Source of the DNA: UBA974 sp002292405
GTDB lineage: Bacteria; Bacteroidota; Bacteroidia; Flavobacteriales_D; Sanyastnellaceae
Direction: 5' to 3'
DNA: 64,000 nt
Assembly (NCBI GenBank): GCA_943842425.1
Contig: CALTBR010000003.1
Location: 620,001 to 684,000, forward strand
Part shown: one piece after another, positions 54,534 to 63,550 of the stretch
Numbering within the stretch: the first letter of the stretch is position 1
How the letters are laid out: the number at the start of each line of letters is the position of its first letter
Made by a program: the position numbers and the translations under genes
Notes under the pieces: generated by a model
The model's input: the letters and a program-made list of their open reading frames with translations, nothing else
Told to the model about the DNA's origin: nothing
The model's database searches: none

Positions 54534-54541
54534 TATCTTCG
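54534..54541 (+). promoter_or_regulatory. -7 element placed for leaderless cmk transcription
   Basis: TATCTTCG ends exactly 4 nt before the ATG at 54546 and favours that start over the in-frame codon at 54525. Confidence 0.55.
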
Positions 54542-54545
54542 AACC

Positions 54546-55244
54546 ATGGCAAAACATCGTATTACCATAGCAATTGACGGACACTCTTCTGCAGGGAAGA
54601 GTACAATGGCGAAAGCTATAGCTAAGGAATTTAACTATGTTTACATTGACACTGGAGCTATGTATAGAGGAGCTACCCTCTATGCAATGAAGGAAAGGCT
54701 TATAAAAAACAAAGTGATTGATATTTCTGAGTTTGAGCATGCCTTAGAAAGGATGTATCTAAGTTTTCGTTATAACCCAAGTACTGAATGTTCAGAAATG
54801 CATTTAAGTGGTGTAAATATCGAAAAAGAAATACGATCGATGGAAGTCGCGAACAATGTTAGTTTAGTAGCAAAGATTCCTGCAGTAAGAACTAAACTTG
54901 TAGCTATTCAGCGAAGATTAGCTGAAGGATCTGGAGTTGTTATGGACGGAAGAGATATTGGAACGATCGTTCTGCCAAAAGCTGAATTAAAATTTTTCAT
55001 GACAGCTGACCCAGAAGTTAGAGCTTGGAGAAGATTGAGAGAGCTTAAAGAGCTTGGTAAAAAAGTGACCTATGATGAGGTGTTAGAGAATGTCCTTAGC
55101 AGAGACCGTATAGATTCCGAAAGAGCTGTGGCGCCTCTAAAACAAGCTGAAGACGCAGTGGTTATTGACAATAGTAATCTAACCATGGAAGAACAATACG
55201 TCTTCATGTTAAACGTAGCAAAAAAGAGAATGGAAGAGGTATGA
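54546..55244 (+). CDS. cmk: cytidylate kinase
   Basis: 232 aa from the ATG at 54546. It phosphorylates CMP and dCMP. P-loop IDGHSSAGKSTMAKAIA; substrate segment YIDTGAMYRGATLYAM; the CMP-binding insertion near 60-95; VVMDGRDIGTIVLPKAE and the LID RDRIDSERAVAPLKQAEDA. All expected motifs are intact. It is followed by the GH3-hydrolase gene with an ATGA overlap, beginning a four-gene run cmk, GH3 fusion, bshA and a membrane protein. Confidence 0.96.
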   Translation: MAKHRITIAIDGHSSAGKSTMAKAIAKEFNYVYIDTGAMYRGATLYAMKERLIKNKVIDISEFEHALERMYLSFRYNPSTECSEMHLSGVNIEKEIRSMEVANNVSLVAKIPAVRTKLVAIQRRLAEGSGVVMDGRDIGTIVLPKAELKFFMTADPEVRAWRRLRELKELGKKVTYDEVLENVLSRDRIDSERAVAPLKQAEDAVVIDNSNLTMEEQYVFMLNVAKKRMEEV

Positions 55245-58200
55245 CGCCTAAAAAACTATTCCGAGATTTCCTCACAGTCATTGCGTGTTCATTTACCTAT
55301 GTTAGCTGTGCTCAACAATCAGTCACTATTGAACAAGTTTCTGAGCAGATTATTAAGCCGGCATTTTTAAATGTGGAGCATGAATATATTGACAGCATAC
55401 TATCGACTCTATCAATCGAGGAGCAAATAGCTCAACTTTTAATGGTCCCCATATACTCTTATGCGGATAGATCTGATTGGGATGAAGCTGAGAATTGGAT
55501 GCAGGATTTAGGATTAGGGGGTGTTATATGCATGCAAGGGGGGCCTGAAAACCAAAGAATTAGAATTCGACGACTGCAAGAACGTTCAGAAATTCCATTA
55601 ATGGTAGCATCTGATGCTGAATGGGGTTCGGGCATGAGATTAGATTCTACGAGAAGCTTCCCCAGAGCACTCACTCTAGGTGCAACGAGAGATCCAGAAC
55701 TTGTACGGCAATTCGGTCGCATTGTAGGCGAGTCTCTCAGGAGCACGGGGATTCAAGTAAATTTCGCACCTGTAGTAGATGTGAATTCTAACCCACTAAA
55801 TCCAGTAATTGGAAGTCGTAGCTTTAGTGAAAATGTGGCGTTAGTGGGTGAATTGGGTTTGGCATATGCTCTGGGCTTACAAGATGAATACGTTCTCGCT
55901 ACAGCAAAACATTTTCCTGGACATGGGGACTCGGATTCGGATTCACATAAAACACTCCCTATCATTTCTGGCGACCGTTCAAGACTGGATTCTGTAGAAT
56001 TAGCTCCATTTCACAAATTGATAAATGGAGGTGTCGGCGCCATGATGATTGCTCATTTAGATGTTCCTGCCCTAGACAGCGCAGACTCACAACCCTCTAC
56101 CCTCTCCCCCGCAATTGTTGACACCCTACTTCGTCAAGTACTAGGGTTTGAGGGACTGGCGTTTACCGATGCTCTTTCGATGAAGGGTTTTGTAGATTTT
56201 GCGGGAGATCGCCCTCGAGGACGTGATGCTCTTATCGCGGGCAACGACATACTGCTCTTCCCTGGGGACCCTGTAAAGGTGATTGAAGAAATAAAAAGTG
56301 CTGTCGAAAATGGGGAGATTGATTCGACTTTGATTACAGCGAAATGTCGAAGAGTATTGCAAGTGAAGGTTTGGTCTAAAGCTGAAGAGGAAATACCTCA
56401 CTATGGAGAAAACTGGGAGCCTTTAAATGCAGAAGGAATTCATAGAAAAATATTGGAATCATCTATGACCTTGCTGGAAAACAAGGGCGCGGTTATTCCT
56501 TGGCTTCTACCTCAAGGACACATTACGGTGATCAATGTTGCAAACAAATCATCATCAGGAAAACCATTCGTTGAACACCTGAAAAAGACCTTGGGACGGT
56601 CATATGAAATTGATTCGTTTGTGGTCGGAAAAGACGGGGCTAGTTGGGCTTCAAATGAAATTGGGTACGCTTGTGATAAAGCAGATCTCGTTATTGTAAA
56701 CTTTCTTGAAACAAGCAATCTACCATCGCGTAAATACGGAATATTAGATTCGGCAGTAAAAGAGTGCCACTCTAGAATATCTAAATCTAAATCTGACTCG
56801 CTTAACTTCACCAAATGGGCCGTAAATATATTTGCCAATCCATATGTACTCAATGACAATTGGGGGGAGATAAAGGGGCTGACTGACGTATTACTCTTAG
56901 CCTATCAAGATGATGACAGAACCCAAGAAGCAGCAGTCAACACTATTACAGGTGTGGGCTCAGCAAATGGAAGGCTACCTGTAACGCCCATTGGATTGGA
57001 TTTTCAAGAAGGGGACGGATTGGGCTTAGATATGAAGATCGGTGAACGATTAGGTTGGGATAATGGAGCTTGCAATGGAAATTGGGGAGCTCATGCGCAA
57101 ATTGATTCTATCATTAATGAGGCCCTTGAAGCTGGCGCTTTCCCAGGGTGTAGAGTTGTCGTAGCTCATCAGGGACGCGTTATGCACGATGGAGTTTACG
57201 GGACTACTGATGGAACCGTAAAAGTAGAAGAATCTACGATATACGACTTGGCTTCAATCACAAAAATTGCTGCCACTACTCTTTGCTTAATGGCAGAAGA
57301 AGAAGCGAACATGTTCGATGTCGACGAGCCAATTTTAAAAAAACTAACGACTCTGGACACAACAGAGATAGGCTCAAGGACCTACAGAGAAATTCTTTCG
57401 CATCAAGCGGGACTATATCCATGGATTCCATTTTATTTAGAAACACTAAGCGACTCTTTAAACCTACTTAGTAGTAGACCTTTATGTGATAAAAATATTT
57501 CCATAACTCCTGAACTCTATATATGTGAAGAGTTTATAGACACGATATACAAAAGAATAATTTCATCTGAATTAAAGCCATCTGGCGAATATAGATATAG
57601 CGACCTCGGCTATTATTTAATCCATAAAATGCTGAATAACACCTATGGAACTGACAATGCAATTGATTCTCTATCAGCGGCTAAGTTTTACAATCCTATG
57701 GGATTATTCAGTATGGGGTATCATCCATTAAATATTTCTGGAATCAACCTGAATGAAATTGCTCCAACTGAAGTAGATACAATTTTCAGAAAGGGTACTA
57801 TTCAAGGGTATGTTCATGATCCTGGGGCGGCTTTGTTTGGTGGAGTGTGTGGTCATGCTGGGGTATTTAGCGATGCTCATGATTTAGCGAGGCTAGGCCA
57901 AATGCTTTTAAATGGTGGATCTTCTTTGGGCATACATTTTTTCGATTTAAAAGAAAATACTATTAAAAACTGGACTCAGAGAGCATTCCCAAAAGGTGAT
58001 AACCGCAGAGGTATAGGATTTGACAAGCCAGCATTAGAATATGATCATGGCCCAACGTGTAACTTAGCGAGTAAGTCGAGCTTCGGTCATTCAGGTTTTA
58101 CGGGGACATTGTTGTGGGTTGATCCTCAGTACGAACTCGTTTATGTTTTCCTCAGCAACAGAACATATCCTGACTCTGAAAATACAAAACTCATAACGAT

Positions 58201-58261
58201 GGATGTTAGGACTGAAATTCAAAGGGTTATTATGGAACAGCTAAACACACCTTTAAGATGA
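55241..58261 (+). CDS. GH3 beta-N-acetylglucosaminidase (NagZ-like) fused to a beta-lactamase-family serine hydrolase, lipoprotein
   Basis: 1006 aa. Lipoprotein signal with lipobox YVSC (Cys near residue 23). Residues 50-380 are a GH3 N-terminal barrel with the NagZ-type signature KHFPGHGDSDSDSHKTLP (about 223) and nucleophile Asp in FTDALSMKGF; 390-590 resemble the GH3 C-terminal domain. Residues 620-1000 are a class C beta-lactamase/serine hydrolase fold: SITK (Ser near 671), YSD as the YxN-like motif, and GHSGFTG in place of KTG. Together these suggest trimming of peptidoglycan: sugar cleavage plus peptide or ester hydrolysis. The fusion recurs in Bacteroidota. It overlaps cmk and bshA by 4 bp each. 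Confidence 0.9.
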   Translation: MTPKKLFRDFLTVIACSFTYVSCAQQSVTIEQVSEQIIKPAFLNVEHEYIDSILSTLSIEEQIAQLLMVPIYSYADRSDWDEAENWMQDLGLGGVICMQGGPENQRIRIRRLQERSEIPLMVASDAEWGSGMRLDSTRSFPRALTLGATRDPELVRQFGRIVGESLRSTGIQVNFAPVVDVNSNPLNPVIGSRSFSENVALVGELGLAYALGLQDEYVLATAKHFPGHGDSDSDSHKTLPIISGDRSRLDSVELAPFHKLINGGVGAMMIAHLDVPALDSADSQPSTLSPAIVDTLLRQVLGFEGLAFTDALSMKGFVDFAGDRPRGRDALIAGNDILLFPGDPVKVIEEIKSAVENGEIDSTLITAKCRRVLQVKVWSKAEEEIPHYGENWEPLNAEGIHRKILESSMTLLENKGAVIPWLLPQGHITVINVANKSSSGKPFVEHLKKTLGRSYEIDSFVVGKDGASWASNEIGYACDKADLVIVNFLETSNLPSRKYGILDSAVKECHSRISKSKSDSLNFTKWAVNIFANPYVLNDNWGEIKGLTDVLLLAYQDDDRTQEAAVNTITGVGSANGRLPVTPIGLDFQEGDGLGLDMKIGERLGWDNGACNGNWGAHAQIDSIINEALEAGAFPGCRVVVAHQGRVMHDGVYGTTDGTVKVEESTIYDLASITKIAATTLCLMAEEEANMFDVDEPILKKLTTLDTTEIGSRTYREILSHQAGLYPWIPFYLETLSDSLNLLSSRPLCDKNISITPELYICEEFIDTIYKRIISSELKPSGEYRYSDLGYYLIHKMLNNTYGTDNAIDSLSAAKFYNPMGLFSMGYHPLNISGINLNEIAPTEVDTIFRKGTIQGYVHDPGAALFGGVCGHAGVFSDAHDLARLGQMLLNGGSSLGIHFFDLKENTIKNWTQRAFPKGDNRRGIGFDKPALEYDHGPTCNLASKSSFGHSGFTGTLLWVDPQYELVYVFLSNRTYPDSENTKLITMDVRTEIQRVIMEQLNTPLR

Positions 58262-59388
58262 AAATAGGAATGGTTTGCTATCCTACTTTAGGAGGAAGCG
58301 GTGTAGTAGCCACTGAATTAGGGAAATGGCTTGCGGAAATGGGACATGAAGTCCACTTTATAACCTACAATACCCCCGTCCGTCTTGGTGGTGTTAGGCC
58401 AAACGTTTTCTATCACGAAGTTATCATCTCCGACTACCCGCTTTTTGACTACCCACCATACGAACTCGTTTTAACGAGCAAAATCGTCGAGGTGGCAAGG
58501 GATCACAAACTGGACATACTCCATGTGCATTACGCGATTCCACACGCCAGTGCTGGGCTTATGGCAAAGAAAATCATAGCTGAAGACGGTGCTGAATTAC
58601 CATTAATCACAACGCTTCACGGAACTGACATAACACTCTTAGGGAAATCACCTGCATTCGAGCCTGTGATATCCTTTTGCATAAATAAAAGCGATGCTGT
58701 AACCGCCGTTTCTGAAGATTTAAAAAAAGACACCTACAAACTTTTCGGAGTCAATAGGGAAATGGATGTGATCCCAAATTTTATTTGTCCTTCGAATTAC
58801 GATGTATCTCCTAATGAAGAGTTCAGAAAGCAGATTGCTCCAAAAGGACAGCCTATTATTACACATGTTTCAAATTTCAGGCCAGTTAAAAGGATCATTG
58901 ATGTAGTCGAGATTTACGCTTTAGTATTGGAGGAAATCGACGCAAGACTTTTGCTTGTGGGTGATGGGCCTGAAAGGTGCGCAGCAGAGTTGCGATGTAG
59001 AGAATTAGGTATAGAATCGAAAGTCACCTTCTTAGGCAAGGTGACAAATCCCATAGAGACACTCAAGGTGAGCGATTTATTTTTACTACCCTCGAATGCT
59101 GAAAGCTTTGGGTTAGCTGCTCTCGAAGCGATGGCTTCGGGTGTGCCTGTTATATCTTCAAATGCAGGTGGCATACCTGAATTAAATAAAAAGGGTGTGT
59201 CTGGATTTTTACGAAATGTGGGTGATGTTCAAGGAATGGCAGAAGATGCGATTCAGATTTTAGAAAGTCCAGAAAGCCTCAATCGTTTCAAAATGGGAGC
59301 CAAAAAACACTCTGACACATTCCGATCTGAACTGGTTTTACCAAAATATTTGGCATTATATAATCAAGTACTAAATGGGAGGAATTAA
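58258..59388 (+). CDS. bshA: N-acetyl-alpha-D-glucosaminyl L-malate synthase BshA (bacillithiol pathway)
   Basis: 376 aa. This GT4 glycosyltransferase joins GlcNAc from UDP-GlcNAc to L-malate, the first step of bacillithiol synthesis. It opens MKIGMVCYPTLGGSGVVATE, the BshA signature, and has HVHYAIPHASAG, TTLHGTDITLLG, the retaining-GT segment NFRPVKRI, and LLPSNAESFGLAALEAMASG with the catalytic Glu pair. Other bsh genes are not in the window. It starts within the GH3 gene stop (ATGA), and the next gene starts inside its last codons. Confidence 0.93.
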   Translation: MKIGMVCYPTLGGSGVVATELGKWLAEMGHEVHFITYNTPVRLGGVRPNVFYHEVIISDYPLFDYPPYELVLTSKIVEVARDHKLDILHVHYAIPHASAGLMAKKIIAEDGAELPLITTLHGTDITLLGKSPAFEPVISFCINKSDAVTAVSEDLKKDTYKLFGVNREMDVIPNFICPSNYDVSPNEEFRKQIAPKGQPIITHVSNFRPVKRIIDVVEIYALVLEEIDARLLLVGDGPERCAAELRCRELGIESKVTFLGKVTNPIETLKVSDLFLLPSNAESFGLAALEAMASGVPVISSNAGGIPELNKKGVSGFLRNVGDVQGMAEDAIQILESPESLNRFKMGAKKHSDTFRSELVLPKYLALYNQVLNGRN

Positions 59389-59938
59389 ATCGATCGGTAA
59401 GAGGATTTCAATTGCTGAGCACAAGGATGCCACAACTGTAGTTATCGAATCAACCATCACAAAAGCCCAACAGATTTCACTTGAAATGTGGTTAGGCGGA
59501 TGGACAGGCCTCGGATGTTTACTGGGATATGGGGCGTTTACTTTTGGCGGAGATGAAAGACTCTTTTATTTAGGTAGTCTAATTTTCTGGGGCTTTTTCT
59601 GGATACGAATCGCTAAAGTCGTAGCATGGAGGAGAATAGGTAAAGAAGTCATCGTCATAAGCCAAGGGCGCGTCACGATGAAGAATGCATTTGGCAAGAA
59701 AGGACGAGAGAGAGCTTTTGTAATTTCTAAAATGGGTGAAGTCAAATTTGAGAAACGTGATACATTTTCATTTTTACAACAATTAGATAACAGCTACTGG
59801 ATTTTAGGTGGTGATACATTGTACTTTACTTACGATGGCAAAACGCACGTTTTCGGTAAGCAATTAGAACATCACGACTCATCGCAACTTGCAAAAGTGA
59901 TAAATAAAGCCCTAAAGAAGTACGGTGACAAAGTGTAG
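59375..59938 (+). CDS. membrane protein with two N-terminal helices and a PH-like C-terminal domain
   Basis: 187 aa. It overlaps bshA by 14 bp. Two hydrophobic segments at about 42-60 and 64-82, then a soluble domain with strands (EVIVISQGRVTMKNAF, YWILGGDTLYFTYDGKTHVF) that resembles bacterial PH-like domains. It has no signal peptide. It is the last gene of the cmk run and converges on aroQ. The family is not recognised with confidence. Confidence 0.65.
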   Translation: MGGIKSIGKRISIAEHKDATTVVIESTITKAQQISLEMWLGGWTGLGCLLGYGAFTFGGDERLFYLGSLIFWGFFWIRIAKVVAWRRIGKEVIVISQGRVTMKNAFGKKGRERAFVISKMGEVKFEKRDTFSFLQQLDNSYWILGGDTLYFTYDGKTHVFGKQLEHHDSSQLAKVINKALKKYGDKV

Positions 59939-59958
59939 ACACCCGCGCACAAAGTATA

Positions 59959-60387
59959 CTAAAGCTTGATTAAATGCTCTACCGCAATCTCATAGCCTCT
60001 GACTCCAAATCCAGAAATCACGGCTTCACAAGCTCCACCAACAATGGTAATACGCCTGAACTCCTCTCTTGCGTGAATATTCGATATGTGAACTTCAATA
60101 ACTCTAGCTGAAACTGAAGAAACCGCATCGCGAATAGCCACAGAAGTATGTGAAAATCCGCCAGGGTTAAATACGATTCCGTCGTATCGCATTCCGAAAT
60201 CTTGAATAAGGGATATGAGTTCTCCTTCGTCATTAGATTGATGATCAGAAATTACAACGTTAGAAAATTTAGTCTTTAAAGCTGTTATTAGATTCGACAA
60301 ACTGTTATCTCCATAGATTCCTGGCTCCCTAACTCCAAGCATATTTAGATTAGGTCCGTTTAATATTAAAATATTCAGTTTAGACAT
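59959..60387 (-). CDS. aroQ: type II 3-dehydroquinate dehydratase
   Basis: 142 aa, normal for type II. It forms 3-dehydroshikimate in the shikimate pathway. LNILILNGPNLNMLGVREPG near the N-terminus, the catalytic Tyr in GIYGD, NPGGFSHTSVAIRDAV and EVHISNIHAREEFR are intact. It lies 20 nt after a CCC transporter gene on the same strand. Confidence 0.95.
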   Translation of the reverse strand: MSKLNILILNGPNLNMLGVREPGIYGDNSLSNLITALKTKFSNVVISDHQSNDEGELISLIQDFGMRYDGIVFNPGGFSHTSVAIRDAVSSVSARVIEVHISNIHAREEFRRITIVGGACEAVISGFGVRGYEIAVEHLIKL

Positions 60388-60407
60388 GTGAAAAATAAGT
60401 TGTTAAA

Positions 60408-62651
60408 TTACTGAATTAGCTTAGGTTGAGAAGCATAAACAAACATCATATCACCTAATCCATTATACATCTCAAAATCTTCAGCCTTACTGGAGTCAAA
60501 GTCGAAGCCTAGAACTACAAGATCAGCGCCTCCAGAACGATTGAGTATGTGGCTTACTTTTTCATTTTGACTATTTAGCTTGACTATTTCGATATTCTGT
60601 TCGGAGATAGGAATGCGTCCCTCAACAATTTGAGCTTGCAGATGTGTGGCATGCTGATCATCTGCTCCGTCACAAATAAAGAAAACTGAAATACTAGACT
60701 TGCTCCAATCTGGGTGACCTTGAAGTATATAAGACAACAGTATCATTAAACTTGCATTTGATTTATCGTCAGGGGTAATCCAAAGGTGTATATCGTGCAT
60801 GTTTCCGAAGGATCTCCCACTGCTTCTAAGAAGTAAGAGGTCTAAGTCTACCGCTTTGAGAATATTTAAATTACTCAACAGTTGGTCTCTATTCTCGAAA
60901 TTTCCAGGATCGTATTCCATCAAAAATAAATTACTTCCTTTACCACTTAAACCAGGAAGTTGGACACATTGAGCAATTGCCGAAGTGTATGATGGCGAAA
61001 TAATTGTATCTAATTGAACCCTACTACCCCCACCCCTCGACCATTCAACCAATTTTTTATGAGCATTTTGAGCTTCCTTACTTGTTTCTTCATTTAAAAA
61101 CCCCTGGATATAATGCATATAGGTGCCAAACCCATATTTATGTGCAATCCACCTTGTCATATCAAAACCCTCTCTCCTTTTAAAACTATCAGGACTTATA
61201 GATAAAACAAAAGGCCTCCACCCTGTTGTAGATTTTAAATCATCATCGTCGTTCATCTGCAAAGCAAGTTGGAGAGAACGGGTAATCTGGAATATGATAC
61301 CCTTAAATAATCTAACCATTCCCCCTTCAGTTCCACCACCTTTTCTTGAAATCCAAGCATGGATTAAGATCATAACAACAATACTTACTATTGCATATGG
61401 TGTATTCATACCAAACATCAATACAAAACATAGTACTGCCCCCACTAAACTAATAGACCAATGAGATTTAAAAGTTGGCCTATAACTCGGATCAGCAGCC
61501 ATTTGTTCTAAAAAGGAAACGAGGCAAATAGCACCATAGGTAACCATAAAGAACATGGATATAATCTCAGCTACAGCATTAATATCTCCAATGGCAACAA
61601 AGGCAAATCCTATAATACAGGTAGCAATAGAAGCTCTAACGGGCTCTTGCCTTTCTCCTTTCCCAACGCTTAACCACTCAGACATTTTGTCTGGGAAAAC
61701 TCCATCGACAGCTAAAGCTTGTAGTGTTCTTGGCGCAATCATTACAGAACCTAAAGCAGAACTTATAGCAGCAGCAGCAAGTCCTATGGCAATCATGGGA
61801 GGCCAAATACTTATCTGTTCCATAAACAATTCATCGGTAGCCAAGCTTTCTAAAGGGGACGAGTACCAAAGTTTTATAGCAACGGCTACGTAAACAACAA
61901 TACCCACTATCGTCGCGTAAATAGTTCCTAGAGGAATACTTCTTCTAGGGTCTTTCAAATCACCGCTAAGTCCTAATCCAGCTGCGATCCCTGTGAATGC
62001 TGGAAAGATGAAGGTAAAAACTTCAAAGAATGTAAATCTCTGAATGACTTCACCTGTTTCAGCAACTGTAATGAATTCAGGAATGGTAGCAGTAGGATCT
62101 AATACTGGATTTCCCGGACCTGTCCCTAAGAAGAAAAATAATAAAGCTGTGAACAGAGCTGCTACTACAAAATACAATGCCTTTACTCCCACATTAGCTC
62201 CCTTAGTGAGCATCAAAAGGGTAAGTAGCCCCATCATCGTGAGGTTGATCCAAAGAGGTTCAATTAAGATTCCATAATTGAGATCAACCCATGAAATAAT
62301 TGATCGACTTGAAACGGTAAATGCGATGATATAAAATGCGACAGCAATAGACTGACTCAAGAATAGCGTTATCCCTATTGCACCACCAATATTCAACCCA
62401 AATGATCTTGAAATCATAAAATAGGCTCCACCCCCCTCTACCTTTTGGTTTGTCGCAATTTCAGCAACTGCAAGAGCTGCTGGAACAGTCACCAAATGGC
62501 CTAGAAGAATGATGAGTAAGGTTTGGAATAATCCAATATGGGCAATTGAATAACCAAACCTCAAAAATAAAATAGCCCCTAATATTGTAGAAATAGCCGT
62601 CAGAAAGACAGGCCAGGTGCCCATTGTTTTAAATTGCTCTACTACTTTCAT
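60408..62651 (-). CDS. cation-chloride cotransporter-like permease (APC superfamily, SLC12 type)
   Basis: 747 aa. About 12 transmembrane helices in residues 1-440; the opening GTWPVFLTAISTILGAILFLRFGYS matches the SLC12/CCC start, followed by EGGGAYFMISRSFG. A cytosolic C-terminal region of about 270 residues resembles the regulatory domain of cation-chloride cotransporters and has a USP-like ending (LVVLGFDFDSSKAEDF). It is predicted to move K+ or Na+ with chloride, or amino acids; substrate ions are not established from sequence. It lies between a phosphatase-type gene and aroQ, with gaps of 11 and 20 nt. Confidence 0.85.
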   Translation of the reverse strand: MKVVEQFKTMGTWPVFLTAISTILGAILFLRFGYSIAHIGLFQTLLIILLGHLVTVPAALAVAEIATNQKVEGGGAYFMISRSFGLNIGGAIGITLFLSQSIAVAFYIIAFTVSSRSIISWVDLNYGILIEPLWINLTMMGLLTLLMLTKGANVGVKALYFVVAALFTALLFFFLGTGPGNPVLDPTATIPEFITVAETGEVIQRFTFFEVFTFIFPAFTGIAAGLGLSGDLKDPRRSIPLGTIYATIVGIVVYVAVAIKLWYSSPLESLATDELFMEQISIWPPMIAIGLAAAAISSALGSVMIAPRTLQALAVDGVFPDKMSEWLSVGKGERQEPVRASIATCIIGFAFVAIGDINAVAEIISMFFMVTYGAICLVSFLEQMAADPSYRPTFKSHWSISLVGAVLCFVLMFGMNTPYAIVSIVVMILIHAWISRKGGGTEGGMVRLFKGIIFQITRSLQLALQMNDDDDLKSTTGWRPFVLSISPDSFKRREGFDMTRWIAHKYGFGTYMHYIQGFLNEETSKEAQNAHKKLVEWSRGGGSRVQLDTIISPSYTSAIAQCVQLPGLSGKGSNLFLMEYDPGNFENRDQLLSNLNILKAVDLDLLLLRSSGRSFGNMHDIHLWITPDDKSNASLMILLSYILQGHPDWSKSSISVFFICDGADDQHATHLQAQIVEGRIPISEQNIEIVKLNSQNEKVSHILNRSGGADLVVLGFDFDSSKAEDFEMYNGLGDMMFVYASQPKLIQ

Positions 62652-62662
62652 CTAAAACGAAG

Positions 62663-63517
62663 TTATGGCGTCTTTAGAGAAATAAAAGAGTGAACTGGCA
62701 GGTGATCAGAAATGTAAAAACCATTGTTAATATGCTCATCTGCGCACACCCAATTCACGTCTGCTCCATCAACTAAGATATAATCTATTCTAGGACCTGC
62801 ATAGCCCGCGGGATCAAATCCAGTAAAGGTGCCAAACTTCTTTTTACATCTTGTCTCAGCAACTTCATATGTATCATCTAATCCCGAGTTGAGTAAATAT
62901 TTTATTTCTTCGGAATCAGGCTCTGCATTAAAGTCTCCTAAAACAATGACTATATCAGCTTCATTACCCAATGCCCAACCTCGAATAAGTGCTGCGGAAG
63001 CCCTTCGTGCTTTATCACCTATATGAGACCAATGAGAATTAATGACTCTTATTATCTTACCCGATTCTTTGTGATGAAGAGAAACTATAGAAGCTATTCT
63101 CGGCATTACAGCATCCCATCCAACAGAAGCTGTGTCACGCCAAAATTCAGACAACCATCTTGTTTCCGAATGAAGTAAGTCAAAAGATTTGGTTTGCCAG
63201 AGTATCGGACACGCTTCTCCATTACCACTACCATCCCTATTTACTGAGTAGTTAGACATCCATGGCAAAACATCCATTATATCATGAAGTTGGTTAGGTA
63301 GAACCTCTTGTAACCCTACTATATCATAATAGGCTATCGCTTTAGCTACATCCTCTCCCCTTTCACTCCACAATAGAGGGTCCGTGGGATTATCGTATCT
63401 AATGTTGAAAGTTGATACTGAGAACTCCTCTACTGATTGTGATAAAAGGAGTGACGAAAAAAAACCAAGGAGAATGGTTGTGAAAATATCTCGGAAAGAG
63501 GAAGCAAAAGTGTGCAT
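62663..63517 (-). CDS. endonuclease/exonuclease/phosphatase family protein, secreted
   Basis: 284 aa from the ATG at 63517; the longer frame runs into the divergent gene. Signal-like N-terminus MHTFASSFRDIFTTILLGFF. The EEP fold is clear: STFNIRYDNPTDP, GLQEVLPNQL (metal Glu), NSHWSHIGDKARRASAALIR, VLGDFNAEPDSEE and SDHLPV with the catalytic His. Family members cleave phosphodiesters in nucleic acids or lipids; the substrate is unknown, and the location is probably periplasmic or extracellular. It is the first gene of a three-gene minus run. Confidence 0.9.
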   Translation of the reverse strand: MHTFASSFRDIFTTILLGFFSSLLLSQSVEEFSVSTFNIRYDNPTDPLLWSERGEDVAKAIAYYDIVGLQEVLPNQLHDIMDVLPWMSNYSVNRDGSGNGEACPILWQTKSFDLLHSETRWLSEFWRDTASVGWDAVMPRIASIVSLHHKESGKIIRVINSHWSHIGDKARRASAALIRGWALGNEADIVIVLGDFNAEPDSEEIKYLLNSGLDDTYEVAETRCKKKFGTFTGFDPAGYAGPRIDYILVDGADVNWVCADEHINNGFYISDHLPVHSFISLKTP

Positions 63518-63521
63518 CTTA

Positions 63522-63545
63522 CAAATGTACCTGCTATTACCTTTG
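63522..63545. promoter_or_regulatory. divergent pair of -7 elements
   Basis: TACATTTG (minus strand, 63529-63522) ends 4 nt before the ATG of the EEP gene. TACCTTTG (plus, 63538-63545) ends 5 nt before the ATG of the methyltransferase gene. Both are exact TAnnTTTG matches within 34 bp. Confidence 0.65.
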
Positions 63546-63550
63546 TTGAT

